Assembly (NCBI RefSeq): GCF_040115645.1
Contig: NC_089549.1
Location: forward strand, 1-64,000
Direction: 5' to 3'
Source: Euwallacea fornicatus
Lineage: Eukaryota; Arthropoda; Insecta; Coleoptera; Curculionidae
Length of the DNA stretch: 64,000 nt
Made by a program: the position numbers and the translations under genes. A model generated the notes under the pieces. It was not told the DNA's origin and made no database searches. It saw only the letters and a list, made by a program, of their open reading frames with translations. How positions within the stretch are numbered: position 1 is the first letter of the stretch; each line of letters begins with the position of its first letter. Positions 32,961 to 46,399 of this stretch are shown here, one piece after another.

Positions 32961-35900
32961 ATGGTTGACAATACCTTCATCATACCCGATATCAAGGAAG
33001 ATCCGATTTTTCCCTCACTTAATAATACTTTCTTAAAAGCCCCAGGTAAGTTAAAATTTAAAATCTAAAAAAAAATTATTCGCATTACTTGTCATTTAAA
33101 CGTTTTTCAGAAGAAGGTGTGCAATTACTTGATGATAATTGGTTAACCAACAACAGTACTAAAAATTCATTAGGTAAAGTTGGAGTTAGATATGATTGAT
33201 CATATTGTGATTTATGACTTTTAGACGTTCTGTCGAATAATGCCCTTCATAGGGACTCTTTAGCTGAAAGACTTATAAGTCCTAGGGAATCTTTAGGTAT
33301 CTTGAATATAAGTGCTATCGATTTAGGAAATGAATCAGAGGCAATATGGGGCTTCAAAAGTCCTGTTGTTGAGAAACCTATGAATGGTAAGTTAACATTA
33401 GGAAGCGGTTTCGAAGGCTTTATTTAAATTTTGATTGTTAGGTTCACTTCCACACATACTAATAGCAAATACCAAAGAACCAGCCAACTCAACAATATCT
33501 CTGACTCTAGAACAAAATCGTGCCTTTCTATCGACGTATGCTAAAAAAATATCTACTTCTTGTAATGTCTCTAGTGATCCATCTGTAGAAGCTGTGAGTT
33601 CCTTATTAAATACCGATAGTTTACAGGAGCTTTCATTCTCGTATTCTCACAAAATCGTACACACATTTTGTCGTAAGGGGCAAAAGAAATACTCACTTGA
33701 CCTATTGTTATTTAAGGATTCAGACACCAGCCAAATTTCACCCATTGCAGTAACAGATCCTTTGAACAACGCCTTCCGAGTATCCGAAAATATTCGTTCA
33801 GTTTCCTCTAGAGCTACAAATAGGCCCCAAAATATTACCGAAGATTTAATTAAGATTAAGCATCGCATCCGATCGTTACCCGGAATGTTACAGGCAAATA
33901 CTTGTAGCAACGAAGCTTTGAATGTCGTGAAAAACGTTCGTGCCAATAGTTCGATTGCCGAGGGTGGTTTAAATTTAGTAAATTTGTAAGATTTAGGTGA
34001 AAATATATTTTCAAATATGTGTTTTCAGGATGACTCGATTTTTATAAAGGCTGAATGTGGACAGAATCAGAATGGTAAATGGCTTTGATTTTTATTAAAC
34101 GGGTCCATACTTTTTAAAGGCTCCATTTCAGAGATCTCTTTTAACGATGAAAGATATCTATTAGATTCGACACCTCAACCGGAATGGGCTGCTGACTTTG
34201 ATTCCTCTACGAATAGTTCAGAGATGAAGGCTCAAATTTATGGTAATGACGACATTGCCAAAATGGTAAGTTCATTGTTATTTCATATTTTAATAAGTTT
34301 ATGCATCTATTAATGCACGTATCCAAGAACGACTAACGATGGACAATATTCTTCGTCTTTATGTCCAGACCGTTGAATTTTCATAATTTCATGTTCGATC
34401 ATATTTTTTGTCTATACGGTCAAGTGTGCAAATATTAAAGTAAAAAATACAACTATTTACTAAATAAATAGCTAACGGAAAATTTTTCGAAATGGTAAAC
34501 AAAAATACGCGCGCATTCAGGTCTTTTTTGTTCCATTTCTTATTCCAAAAAATGGGAATATGTTTTTGATAACAATTTAAACATTTGGTAGTGACTCTAT
34601 TCAAGATACCGATTGTACGTATGATTTTTAAAGAAAATTTGCTATTTCGACCAGGAATTTTTTTTCCCCCAACGAATAAATCAAAATAAACATTCCTTCT
34701 TCAACCATCCTAAGGTTGCAATTTGGCTTTTTATTAAATAAATAAGTCAATTTGGATGTTATCTACAGTAAATTTGCATTTGTTACTAACAGATAGACAA
34801 AATGTTTGGTACTCAGCCTACAAACCTACAGGATAGGGTCAAGTTGATAAAGGACACCAAACGCGAGATTGTTTCACCTATTGATTTGTGGTAAGAGATG
34901 AAGAGATTAGATACCTTTAAATTTTTTGGGATACTTTAATAAAAGTTGTTCCTCTAATGTTTCAGTTTTAGTCAACCGGGACCTAAGGTCGGTTGTCAGT
35001 CCAGTATTTCGGAGGATTGCTTTGACAACAGCAATCGTTTAAATCCCGTTCCTGACCAGAAAAATATCAGTGTAATAATAAAAAATCTATCAGATATCAT
35101 CAACGAGAATGAATATTTATCCAATTCTCAAAAAGAAGATGGACACCATATACTCGCTCAGCTATTCAATTTACTGAGCAATCATGGAGATCAGGTATTT
35201 CTATGAAATAAAAATTAGTGATTAAAATTCATTATTTTCCTCATGTCTTATAAACAGTGAATTTAATTGAAAAGTTATCGATGTATTAGTACAATTCTAA
35301 TTTCCTGTAGCCAGTCTCGAAAATAGCAGAGAGAACTGAACTTGAACTACAGTTCACGGGGAAAAAAATTAATTCGTAAAGGAAAATGTACATGCGATTC
35401 GTATATATCGTGAGCATATTCAGGTCTTAATTCGCTACTGGCTACAATGGGAGTTTTAAGATAAATTTTCACAAAAATGGGAATGAAGAAATTGCAGGAT
35501 TCGGGTAATTCCTCCGCAACTGAAGAAAAATTTGGTGAATCTGATGATCGAACGGAAAACGGTGAATCTAAACAGCCATGCTCAAAACCGAAATCGCCTT
35601 ACGTGAAATTCCAAAGAGAATTAGTTGTATGTTATATTTTAAAGTTCCCTATGAAATACAACATGTATATATTCTTTAGAATTCTAAGCCTCTAAACAAG
35701 TCGGTTAGGAACTCCGAAGGTAAGAAAACAATATCGAATTCTGTTCCGTCGTCTTCTAGCAACAACGTCGTTTCTGGCCCACTTAAGAGACCTAAAACAC
35801 GCTCCAAATTCCAACCTTTACGGTTCGTTGTGCCTATACACATTACAGAATCGTATAAGTTTCTGTTATTTACAGGGCTACATTACCGGTTCAAAATATG

Positions 35901-36903
35901 GTGAGAAATCACATTGTTCCTATCTCGGTGACATCTAACAAGAATGTTCAGGTTACTCCTGACCGAAAACGTTTGTCTAGTACTCCAACGCAAGTGAGTT
36001 AAATGATTTACCCAACTGTCTAGTTCAAAATTCTACATTAAGCACACTAACGGAACTGGGCAAAAACCATTCGTTTATCATTTATTTTCGTTTTTAGGAG
36101 CCTAAGCTCCGTAAGCCAATGGCAGCTTCTACTCCGACAGGCAAAGAAACTAAACTCGCAAGGTATGAGTCTTTTCTGTTCTAAATATTGACATAAGAAT
36201 GCTGTCGCTCCTTCGCCAATATACAGAGCCAACATTTTAAAGTGATAGAGAAGGGTGACCTGTTTAAGAAGGCGTCCCCCTCACGATTATGCCAGTTTTT
36301 TGAGATGCCCTGTATAAGAGTTTTCCAAAGTTTGTCAGTTGTGTCAGTAATTCTATCTTACAATCATATTCATAACTCACGTGTTATAAATATCTTACTT
36401 AATCCTTAGCATCATCGTGAAGCCGTCGTCTCCATCGTTAATCGCTGGTCGAGCATCAACAACAAGTAGCAAAACAATACCAGGAAACAAAAAGTCTAAC
36501 GTGTCATTATCTAATTGTGAAGTTTCGATATTCGTTAGGAACAATTCTTTGGGTGAAAATCAATTGAAACCTTTGAAGGATAAAAGAGGTACGATGTGCG
36601 AGTTGGAATTTGCATTATGGTAATTTTATGTTTGTTTATTTTAGATTCGGGTATTCCAGCATTTAAGAGGTCTTCGATAGGGGAAGGTTCCAAGGTAAAG
36701 AACGTCTTGTCTAGAGTTCGAGAGAACCTGCTGAATTCTCCACATTTTAAAGGGCCCTTTGAAGATGTAGCTAATAGTGGCACTAAGGTAAGCAGCTTTA
36801 TTGTGTTGTTACAACAACAGCCTTGAAATAAATTGATTGAATTGTATTTTAGGTACCGCAGAAGACAAAAGCGGAGAAGGAAAATATGACTCCCACTTAT
36901 TAA
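32961..36903 (+). CDS. Uncharacterised 15-exon gene, 726-residue Ser/Asn-rich protein
   Basis: Exons: 32961-33045, 33111-33173, 33225-33386, 33442-33977, 34029-34074, 34132-34265, 34793-34890, 34966-35194, 35498-35626, 35680-35822, 35876-35993, 36098-36162, 36410-36588, 36645-36787, 36853-36903. All phases agree, giving 726 residues. An in-frame stop three bases upstream of the ATG fixes the start. Exon 4 uses a weak donor (GTAAAT) because the better one 8 bases later would give a stop. I recognise no domain. The protein is Ser, Asn and Lys rich, without signal peptide or membrane segments. The basic C-terminal half has S/T-P sites, and the last residues hold a KEN tripeptide (EKENMTP), the form of an APC/C degradation signal. 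A nuclear or cell-cycle role is a guess. A polyadenylation signal AATAAA lies at 37,159. Confidence 0.72.
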
Positions 36904-38087
36904 ACCGCCTATTTTGTTCAACTGTTTTATAGAATAAGTTTTATTCAATTTATATTTTAAACTAACACGTTACGTGCATAAAAAGGCATTACGACTTCTG
37001 TTTAAGGGGATTGTAATATTTGCTTTCAGGTCTAGAATATTATTAAGCCGCTTCGTTAACGTCTTACATTAATCTGCCGTCCATTTAAAAGTATTGTTTT
37101 GTTTTAATCCCTATTTATTAAAATGAGTAGTATTTATTAATGATATCGACGCAAATGTAATAAATATTGATTTTTGAAAATATGCTACGCAATATTCATT
37201 TAAAATTATTGATAGGAAAAAGGACCAACACTATTTTTAATCATCCCACTAGTATATTCCACCTAAACATACATCGAGTGTGTTTTATTCGTTTTTTTTA
37301 TACAGTTACCGAGAATTACGTGTCGTGTATAAATTTTGTAATTCCAGTATTTAGTTTTTGTTTATTTCAATAAGTACTTGTTTCAAAATTAAGTTAACAT
37401 TGTGATAGTAATTAATTAAATACAGATTAAAGGAATATAGTTGAACAACACAAAATAATAATGCAAAAAGGTTTTATTGCCGATCGATTAAGACTCCATC
37501 CAATTAATTGGTTAAATATATAGTGTGTCTCTTAATGAATAGTAAAAATGAAACGAGTGAATCATGAGTCTATTTTAAGATAAAATCTTCATATAAAGGC
37601 ATTTCTTAAATTGCTTCCATTTTAAATTACAAGGCGTTGAAGTGTATTTTTTTATTTTAATTAATTTCTCTGTAAATATCTGTAAAACTATTGTTAGTAA
37701 TAAAAAATATGAGAAATTAAGCAAAATTAATTATAAAAAAAAAAATTCTGATGTAAAATATTTAGATTAGTCACGAAAAAAGTAACGCTCTGTTGATTAT
37801 TTGAATAATAGTTATTTCAGTTTGTTAGCAAAGTTAAAATGATTGTTACCACCAATTTCGAGTTAATTATCAAATTACAAATAACGGAGAAATTAATGGA
37901 AATCGAAAACAAATTTAACTTCTATACTCTATAAATTAAAATCAAAGCAATTTAGAACACGTCTCAATATGAAATTTTTATCTTGAAATAAGCTCATAAT
38001 TCGGTGATTTCAATTTTTTAACACTCGTTCAGAAACACTTTGTGGAACATACAGTAGAAGCGAGCCCAGCGCTTAAAGTTAATCAGG
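36904..38087. other. Tail-to-tail 3' region between the unknown gene and TMC
   Basis: Very AT-rich DNA lies between two convergent stop codons. AATAAA at 37,159 serves the plus-strand gene, and TTTATT (AATAAA on the minus strand) at 37,473 could serve TMC. I see nothing else. Confidence 0.5.
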
Positions 38088-41000
38088 TCAGGTGTATTTT
38101 TTCGCTCTTGAATATTGACTCGAGTGGGCACCGCCGTTAAAACGTTTCGCATAGGATGTAGACGGACCAGGAATTTCATCTGAAAAAGTCAACAACATGC
38201 TTAAAATTGGATTATGTAAATCCAATATAGATGATGAATTTCTTGTGTGCATCGGAGTATGCGAGTATCGAACTTAGGAAACAGAAATAATTACCTGTGG
38301 AATTCACGCCGATTTCACCAGCTATTGCGGTTTCTGGCGAATACAATTCCGGATTGAATAATCGATTATTAGATTCAAATTGCCATCCTGCATATAAATT
38401 CGAATGATACTTTAGTGAAAAATACTACTAGTATTACATATGTAGGTAATTAACTTTTATATCGGAACAATATGGCATATACTCACGTCCTTTAGTAACG
38501 TCGGACAGCAACTGATTGCATCGTTTCTTATCGCTTGCCGATAACCTTAGCATATGTCGATACTGTGCCACAATTTCTTTTTCTGCATTGGCTTTCGCTC
38601 TCGAATAATAAACTAAAGCGCTACGGTTGGAGACCATGAAGGATAAATGAGAAATTTAGACCATAAATGGTGAATTTACCATAAAAATAACAGATTAATA
38701 GCGATTACTCCAGGTTTTGTAACTAACAGCACCACAAACCAAACGGTACTATTTGATTCTAAGTTCAGTATGCCCAAAGTGACCATTTCATAAATATATT
38801 TGTAATTTCTAAAGGGACCACAGTTAACTGAAGTGTCGATACTGTAATATCGAATATTATTTGTTGGCTTACAAGTTTATGCGATTTTGCTCAACTCACT
38901 TTGAAATTACGTAACAGATTAACCCCCCTATGCACAATAAACTTAAGAAAGTCATAACGAGGAACCAGGTAGAAGTTTGAGCAGCTCTCCAGGATTTTGC
39001 AGAGGGCTTGCATAAGTAAATAGCGATCAGGTATCGAATGTACCAAATTAAAAACAGCTTAATTACTATCACGACAGGAAGTAGCGGGGAAAAAACCAAC
39101 CCAACCCAAAATAAACTTTGATTGTAAATTATCTGAACCGTGTTCCATGCAATGTCGAATTCCAAATGAATATTTTTCGTATAATATCTGGAAACATAGT
39201 TGACTATTATATGAGTGATTTTCTTTTTGTGACATATTTACTTGTATATGAGGAACATAAAGATATCCAATAATGCGGTACATCCCACTGAAATGATGAA
39301 ATCGAATATTATCATTCTGTAAAATTCCTGAGCTAGGGAAGTCTCCCAACATTCATAATCCTGAAAAAATCCTTGCGTCAACTGAAGAGAAGAATTACGG
39401 AGAAACCAGAACTTACCCTGACGTTCTTCAACCAATATGCAATTAAGACGCCAATACAAGTTACTCCTAACAAGAAAGTTCTAGCCAACGTAAAATAGAT
39501 AGATATCTTAGGGTTTTTGTAGTCTTCATACCTATTTTGAAAATAATAAGCTATTAGAGAAAATTATTTACATAACAAAAACAGCAACATATGACACAAA
39601 GGTGAAGGTGATAATCAGGCGAATATTAAGAAACTTTCTTGAAGTTATGTGCATTATTTTCTGCCTCTGTTCGTCTAACTGTTGACGAGATTCGAATACA
39701 TGCACTACTGCCGTAGACTACATTGTATATAATGAATAAAAAACTGAATATCAACTTTATTTTGTGTTGTTTGAATGGAAACACAATTCTAAACGTGTTT
39801 CATTACAAAAGTTATAAAGTAATTGTGATCATATTCCTTTTGTAGGGGTGTAAATTGTACTAAATTTTAACTCAATTGTGTTATGCACCCCTCAAAATAT
39901 ACAAAAAAAAATCACTTAAGTATCTTGCATCAATTGACCTACCTGACAATAAAGCTTAGGAACATTGGCATGATCGTCATGACTGCATTAATCATAACCG
40001 GGGCAATAACAACTCTCAAGTCTTTGAATACATTATGAAGAAAAAACCAAATGGTTATTCCCGTGCCGGCAATGACGCATAAAACAAGAACATTCATAAA
40101 AGTTTGCGTCCCCAAAATTCGAAACCTATCACAAAACGTCTTGATACGTTTTTGTTTCGCAAATTCCCAATCCAATTCCTAATAAACGATCAACAATACA
40201 TTTTTTTTTATGAAACAAACGTCATGAATTTCAGTTAAGTACTCACCTTTAACTCGTTGTAGAGAGACCTGGATTTCAGATTTGCTGCATCTTTAGTGGC
40301 TATATTATAATCCCAACCACAAAATATTTTCGTTGCGAAAACATTTTTTAATCCGCCTTCAGTCTCTATGAAACTTTTTCGGTATGACCTTGCCGCACTA
40401 TCGAATAAAAGTTCAAATTACATTTGGTTATATCTTAAAATCTCTGACCGTCGTAGAAGTGAAGGGTTTTCCCCTAATAAACGTTAACATTAGCAGAATT
40501 TGTCAAATGAGTGTGGTCGATAAAACGAAACCAATGAAACAGCCTGCTATAAACCTTTGCAAAGTTCGATTATATACGGGATGAAAGTATTTTTACATCC
40601 ATTGCATTTCGAGAATTTTTCATGACATAAAACACGGTACAATATTCCGAATAGCAATTAGTATCTACTGCCAACACCAACTACATTAAAACACAAAAAT
40701 TAGCAAAATCTAAATTGAATAAAAAAAAACAAACCTAACGCCAATAACTAGAAACGAAACAAAATATATTGATAGCATCGTGAAAAAATAGGCGTGAGGC
40801 ATGCTGTATGGTAAACTGTGACTACCAAGAGTCTGATTAGAATAGAATCCATAATACATAGGAGTATGTGTGAGATAACCCTAAAACAAATTTAAAAAAA
40901 TTACAAAATATAGTATAAGTAATCGATAGTTGCAAGTTTTAAAATAAAATATTTTCATACTTGACCAGTAATTATATCAGATATGTGCCAATCATATGTT

Positions 41001-42682
41001 TGTTGGTACGTATCCTGCGTTACTTTTGGCATGACTATAAATCCCACTGAGATTAAGGCCATGAGTAAATTAAGTATGAAAAGCCATCGTAAGAACTTGA
41101 AAAACGAGGCAACGCCAGTACCAAAGTTTCCTTCTATTTGCTTCAATGGTCCGTACCACAATTCCAATGAATACCCCAAATCTTTGATATCTAGTTTTAG
41201 CTGCAGCAAAGCAACACTTAGATAAGAGATTGCAGTAATTTTCAAATACATTTTTAATGTTTTTTATATCTCAATTAACATAAACACTGAATCATTTATA
41301 TTAAAACGTGTAGTAGATAGGTTAGAACCTAAAAATGACTATTACCAATAGTTAACAGTTATCAAACGTTAAAGGACATGCATGCATGCACCAATATGAC
41401 AAAATGCCCTTGGAACGCTTAAAAATACTTCCGACTTACTTTTGCAAAGGCCATACTAGTGCGATATTTAAACGTTCTCCAGACAGTCAAGCTCTTCTTG
41501 TTAGATTTGCCACTGACGGATTTGGAAAGCTTATCTTTAACACACCGCTTCAGTGTTAGACTTTGAGGCATATCTCTTAAAGCCGTCCTAAATGGGAAAA
41601 ATTGCAAATAAATTATTTTGAATAACAAATAGTTTTGTCAACAAAATGTACTGCACAAAACAAAAGATAGAACTGAACGTTACGACAACAGCTTTGCGAA
41701 TAGCAGAAGGAAGGAAGAAGAGTGTATGCATAACTAACAATGTCTGTCAATTGTCTTTGTGGCCAGCGTCGAAACAATTAATTAAAAGAATAACATATTA
41801 AATATAGGTACGCATCTCAACATATGTCACTACATACCGTCTTAACTCTTCAGCCTCAGGAGTATTTTCCATCAAAGTGTGGTCTTTTTCCATTTTAGAA
41901 ACAATAATAGTGGCATGTCTATGTATAATATTTCCGTCTAAAAAAATAATTTTAATAACTAAAAATGTGTGATGATAAAGAAGCAATTTCTAGTACGAAT
42001 CCTAATTAACTAATTAGGTAAACAATAATTGCTGAAAGGTAGGAAACAGTACAATAACAATTAGCTGTTTTATGCTTCCCGATGTACTAAAAAAGAAGGA
42101 ACACTACATCTGTTGAGAATTGTGTCCATATTTTTTTGTATTGCTTCACCCATTCTAGCTTCAAAAGCTTTCTTCGGATTGCTTTCACTCTGCCTACTAT
42201 TGAGTTGGTTTAATTGATAAATTGGGTGCTTACCAGAAATAAAATCATATCCCACATTGTCATAAGCTGTGTTGTGGTTCAATTCTGAACAATTTTTGTA
42301 AGCGGTCATATTGTTTTTTTCTGCTTCTAAATCAGAAGGCATATTATCTGTATGTGTTATAGATGTATCTGTATTATCATTCAGTATTTTCTGCTGGTGG
42401 TGATCAATTTGAAGATTCTTAATGTTTGCCTCATCCCTAGTATCCAAAAATTGGTCCACAAAAGCTTCTCTCAGTCCTCCATTTGTAGAAAGTGTAGCGT
42501 ATCTCAAGGATTCTGTTGACTGGTCATCAGCATCATCAAGGTCATAATATTCAGCCTCTTTTTTACATGGAGAACTAGGTTCCCAACCTGAGGCTTGGGC
42601 TTGGACGGCTACTTTCAAACCACCAATTGACACTTTTAGGTCTTCCTCATTTACTGCTTGGAATGGAGTTCTTTGAAAATAG
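38088..42682 (-). CDS. Tmc: Transmembrane channel-like (TMC) family protein, first exon not found
   Basis: Exons on the minus strand: 42682-42108, 41937-41838, 41587-41440, 41200-40961, 40880-40735, 40397-40247, 40178-39943, 39531-39417, 39360-39242, 39187-38900, 38841-38680, 38620-38487, 38387-38295, 38179-38088, all in phase, for about 865 residues. Family marks are strong: GNFGTGVASFFKFLRWLF before the first membrane pair, SYRKSFIETEGG with FCGWDYNI, and CWETSLAQEFYRM, the core signature of the TMC domain, followed by more membrane helices. TMC proteins are multi-pass membrane proteins related to anoctamins and form or regulate mechanosensory and leak channels. The acidic, Asn-rich N-terminus (exon from 42,682) is probably cytosolic. 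That exon begins in mid-codon, so an upstream first exon must exist between 42.7 and 44 kb. The TMC subgroup is not determined. Confidence 0.93.
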
Positions 42683-44014
42683 CTGTAAATAAATTGTAAT
42701 GTGATGAATCCAAAAAGCTATAGTACAATCATCTAACTCATTACTAAACCATATAAGTTTAATAATTGATAGTTACATAATAGATAATAATTTTTAGTTA
42801 AACTACTAATGGCTGTAAAACTTTCATCTTTTGTATTCACATAGTGCTTTTAAGCTTAAAAATGAAAACTGCTATAACTGAAATGACATGTATGTACACT
42901 GCTAATGTATTATGTTTTTCTCCAAACACATTATTTGGATGAAGACTTTAACTTGGATCAATAGCTAGGTAATGAAATGACCTAAAGATTTTTAAAAATT
43001 TGTTGTACCTATTGTTGACAAGAACTTTAGCAAGCATATCTACATCTACCCAAGCATTTACCTACCTATTATTATTTCTTTTATACATATTACTATTTGC
43101 AGAACTGAAAATCAGTTCACATTCTCTTTGTTGTTATAATACACATTAATAGGGAACCAAACTAAATTACCTTTCTAAATAATAATCTGAGATAAGCCTT
43201 ATCAATATTACAGATTTAAGTGTAATTTAATCGTCTAATGTGAGACAAAAATGAACTTGGTGATTCGAAATCTTTTACGATTGTCATACTGAGATGGAGA
43301 AAACAAAATTCAGAACCTTAAAATAATCCTTGTATAGGTATTGGTGATTTTCCACGTCTCAGTTAGGTACTTGCCACCAAGAAAGTTTTCTTCCAATTAT
43401 TTTCCTGTTTCTGGAATTCTATATTTTCTTCGCATTTCTGTTCAAATACTACGATTACCGGTTCTGCGTTGTTTCTCCATAAATTTCGTGTTGATACATC
43501 TTGGGAATTTTCAGGTCAGCATCATGAATCTTGTTAATGGATTTTTATGTGCCAGACATGATGGAGAAAAGCAACATTGGACTCAAGTTGAAAAATACAA
43601 TTATATTATTTACAAATTAAATATTTTTTACTTATAAGTTAGTTGCCCCGTATTAAATTAATGTCTTAGTTTATTACAATATGCATAGCATTACCTAATT
43701 TCGACCCGAATTTTATTACAAAATACAAAAACATTATATGTTGCCTAATAAGGGTTGCGCCACATCCAATGTTGCCGGAATTCTCATATATAGTTGGTCT
43801 TCTGGTTTCCAAAGAATCTTGACTTACTATTAAGTCATAGACGTGACATTGACGTAGAATTAACAATTAAAAAAATAATCACTATTTGACGTGAACGATA
43901 TATTATTCTGAATTATTTATAATTATTTTAACAATATTGTAAACGAAAAGTGAAAGAGATGAGTTGATGGTTGACTTGGTCTGTTAGTCACAACGATTTA
44001 ACCAGGTTCACAAA
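42683..44014. promoter_or_regulatory. Head-to-head region between TMC and Mosmo
   Basis: The first exon and promoter of TMC (minus) and the promoter of Mosmo (plus) must lie in these 1.3 kb, because the two genes diverge. I could not choose the TMC start exon with confidence. Short ORFs here lack support. Confidence 0.45.
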
Positions 44015-44856
44015 ATGGATAAGTTAACTTTAATATCTGGAACATTGTTTATGACTGCAGACATTTTTGCCATTGTAAGTTTGGCCAGACCTGATTGGAT
44101 AGTCACAGATGTTGGAGGTAAAAAATAAATATTTAATAACGTATATTTAAGTACCATAAAACTGGAGTTTAGATCTTCACTAATGTTCACACAAGGGTTT
44201 TCATAAGTATCAAATAAGACCACTGAAGTTATGAAGACAATTGTGATTTTTTTTTGCTTTAGGTGAAACAAGAATGGGCCTAATGTCTACTTGCATGACT
44301 CTCTACAAAAGAGAGCAGATTTGTTTTACACCTGACTTGCAGCCAGAGTGGTTATTAGCCCTGGTTTGCATTTTTGTGGGGTGTATATGTATTACTACTA
44401 CCATTATTCTCTTAGCATCATCACACTGGGACCGAAATGTTGTTCCATATGCTCGCTGGGTAGGATTTACAGCAAGTAAGATTTCCTTAATTCCAAGAAT
44501 ATTTACTTTTTTGTTCAAAAATATTCAAATCAATTAGTGTTTGTTGGTAGGAATGTTTCTACTAAAACTACAAATGTATCTTTCTTTCATTAACAACTAT
44601 GGGTACCATTTAGGTTTCAACACAAACTGTGACCATTCTAAAGGTTGACATGACTTAAATTGTTTCAGTGGTATTGTTTTGTCTTGCTGCAGTTATCTTT
44701 CCAATGGGTTTCCATGTTGATGAAATAGGAGGACAACCTTATCAACTTCCCAACAGCCATCAAGTTGGAATTTCTTACATTCTGTTTGTAGGCGCCTTAT
44801 GGATTACGGTAATCTCAGAACTATTTGCGGGAAAAGTGTGTTTGCCTCATTTTTAA
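44015..44856 (+). CDS. Mosmo: Modulator of smoothened protein (MOSMO)
   Basis: Three exons, 44015-44117, 44263-44475 and 44669-44856, encode 167 residues, the length usual for the family. The N-terminus MDKLTLISGTLFMTADIFAI, the DWI block, the SHWDRN...YARWVGFT stretch before the third helix, the GGQPYQLPN loop and the C-terminal LFAGKVCLP ending all match MOSMO. Four hydrophobic helices are visible, giving a claudin-like tetraspan layout. In vertebrates MOSMO acts with MEGF8 and MGRN1 to lower Smoothened at the cell surface and cilium, damping Hedgehog signalling. Function in this species is inferred by homology. The donor at 44,118 (GTAAAA) and acceptors are ordinary. Confidence 0.95.
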
Positions 44857-46399
44857 GTGTTACGAATCCTTACTAGTATTTCAGGCATGCTGAAATATGT
44901 GATATTCGACAAAACTTGAACTAAACAAAGTGTTAGATCATAAGCATAGTAATAGTAATTTTTTTCATGGAGTAACAATGAAGGGAAACATGTATTCAAA
45001 AAAATGTTTTTTAAATCAATAATCTTCTTTTTTTTCTGACTTCACCATATATTTAAATATGTTACAGTGAAAAACTTATATTTTGAAGTGTAGAATGGAC
45101 CTGTCACGTTTCAAATATTAACATCATTGGACACCTCAAGATACAATCACAAAATTCTCAGCTTGAAGAAGTTTTGGAGTGAACTTTTATTATTTTGATA
45201 ATATAGAATGGGGGAGTTACCTACCTTTTCCAGGGTTATGTCTGAAAATGCAAACTAAATTAAAAAAATTTAACATGTTAGGAAATGTGTTTTTGTGTGT
45301 AATAATCAGAAAACTAAAATAAAACCTTAATGTATGTGTGCTTAAAATTTTATGCTAAGATTCTTAGGTTATAGTTATATTCTCAATCTCAAACAGCTGA
45401 TCAAAAACAAATTAGTTTGAGGTCTGACCATACTGAGAAGCTTTTTATTTTATTACTTATCACCATTTTTAACAAATTGCGTTATGACGATAATTTTGAA
45501 AGTATTTAAAATATAACTAAGAAAATATTCATTATGACGTCATCCAGTGTACAATAGTTTCGTATTTCATTGACCATTTATTTATCATTAATTCATGGGT
45601 TTGGTATTTACATTACTTAAAATTAATCTAGTATTTTAGATAATCTTGAGACATGTTAAGTCCTTGTTTTGTTATATAATGATAGAACTTTGACATGTAC
45701 TTGAATTTTTATTGGATATATATTTTTTTACAAGTCAATATTTACAGTCAAAATGTATAATTTCGGATGGTCTACATTCTCTGTCTGGACTCAGAGGGTC
45801 TCACAGGATCTATTTTGGTATCTAGCTCTGTCGAGAATTGAGAAGTTAAAAAAATTCCTCAAAATATTCTTGTTAGACCCTTGCTACTACATATTTAATT
45901 TCTTATTTAAAGACGATTAGACAAATCATATGATTTTATTATTTTTCTTAAAATTATTTTAGCGTTCCTCTGGCTTTCTTTTGGATCATGTATCATTAAT
46001 ATTTTACTGAATAATTGATTATTATTTGCTTTTGGATTAAATGTGTTGTTTCAATTCTTTTTGTCGTTTTCTCACACTACACCTTGTTAATTTTGTTGGA
46101 TATAATGCAGGATGATAATAAGTATTAACTGAAATGAACCTCTCAGTGGCGTTGCCCTATTCCTTTTATAATTCTTATTTTTGAATATTTAAATAAGGTT
46201 ATAGAAATTTTGATTAACTTGACAACTTTTATACGAAAACGTCACAAACGTCAAAGGTAATACGCAAAATGGCGTCCACTTCTCACGCAAGAGAACATGC
46301 TTATCAAATTCATTAATTTTCAGTTAATTTAATCTGGTTCTAGTGCAAATTAAATGTGGTAGTGTCTTGTGAGGACGTATAGAAGCAATAACTGCCACC
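44857..46399. other. Intergenic region between Mosmo and the SCAF gene
   Basis: AT-rich 3' region of Mosmo followed by the SCAF promoter. AAAATGGCGTC at about 46,266, a YY1/Pho-like motif often found near transcription starts, lies 130 bases before the SCAF start codon. Nothing else was recognised. Confidence 0.45.

Noticed and set aside
40618..40680. Possible extra TMC exon encoding a LVLAVDTNCYSEYC-like peptide
   Set aside because: It has an acceptor-like AG before it, but its phase does not fit the flanking exons, whereas joining 40,735 directly to 40,397 gives a perfect family match across the junction.
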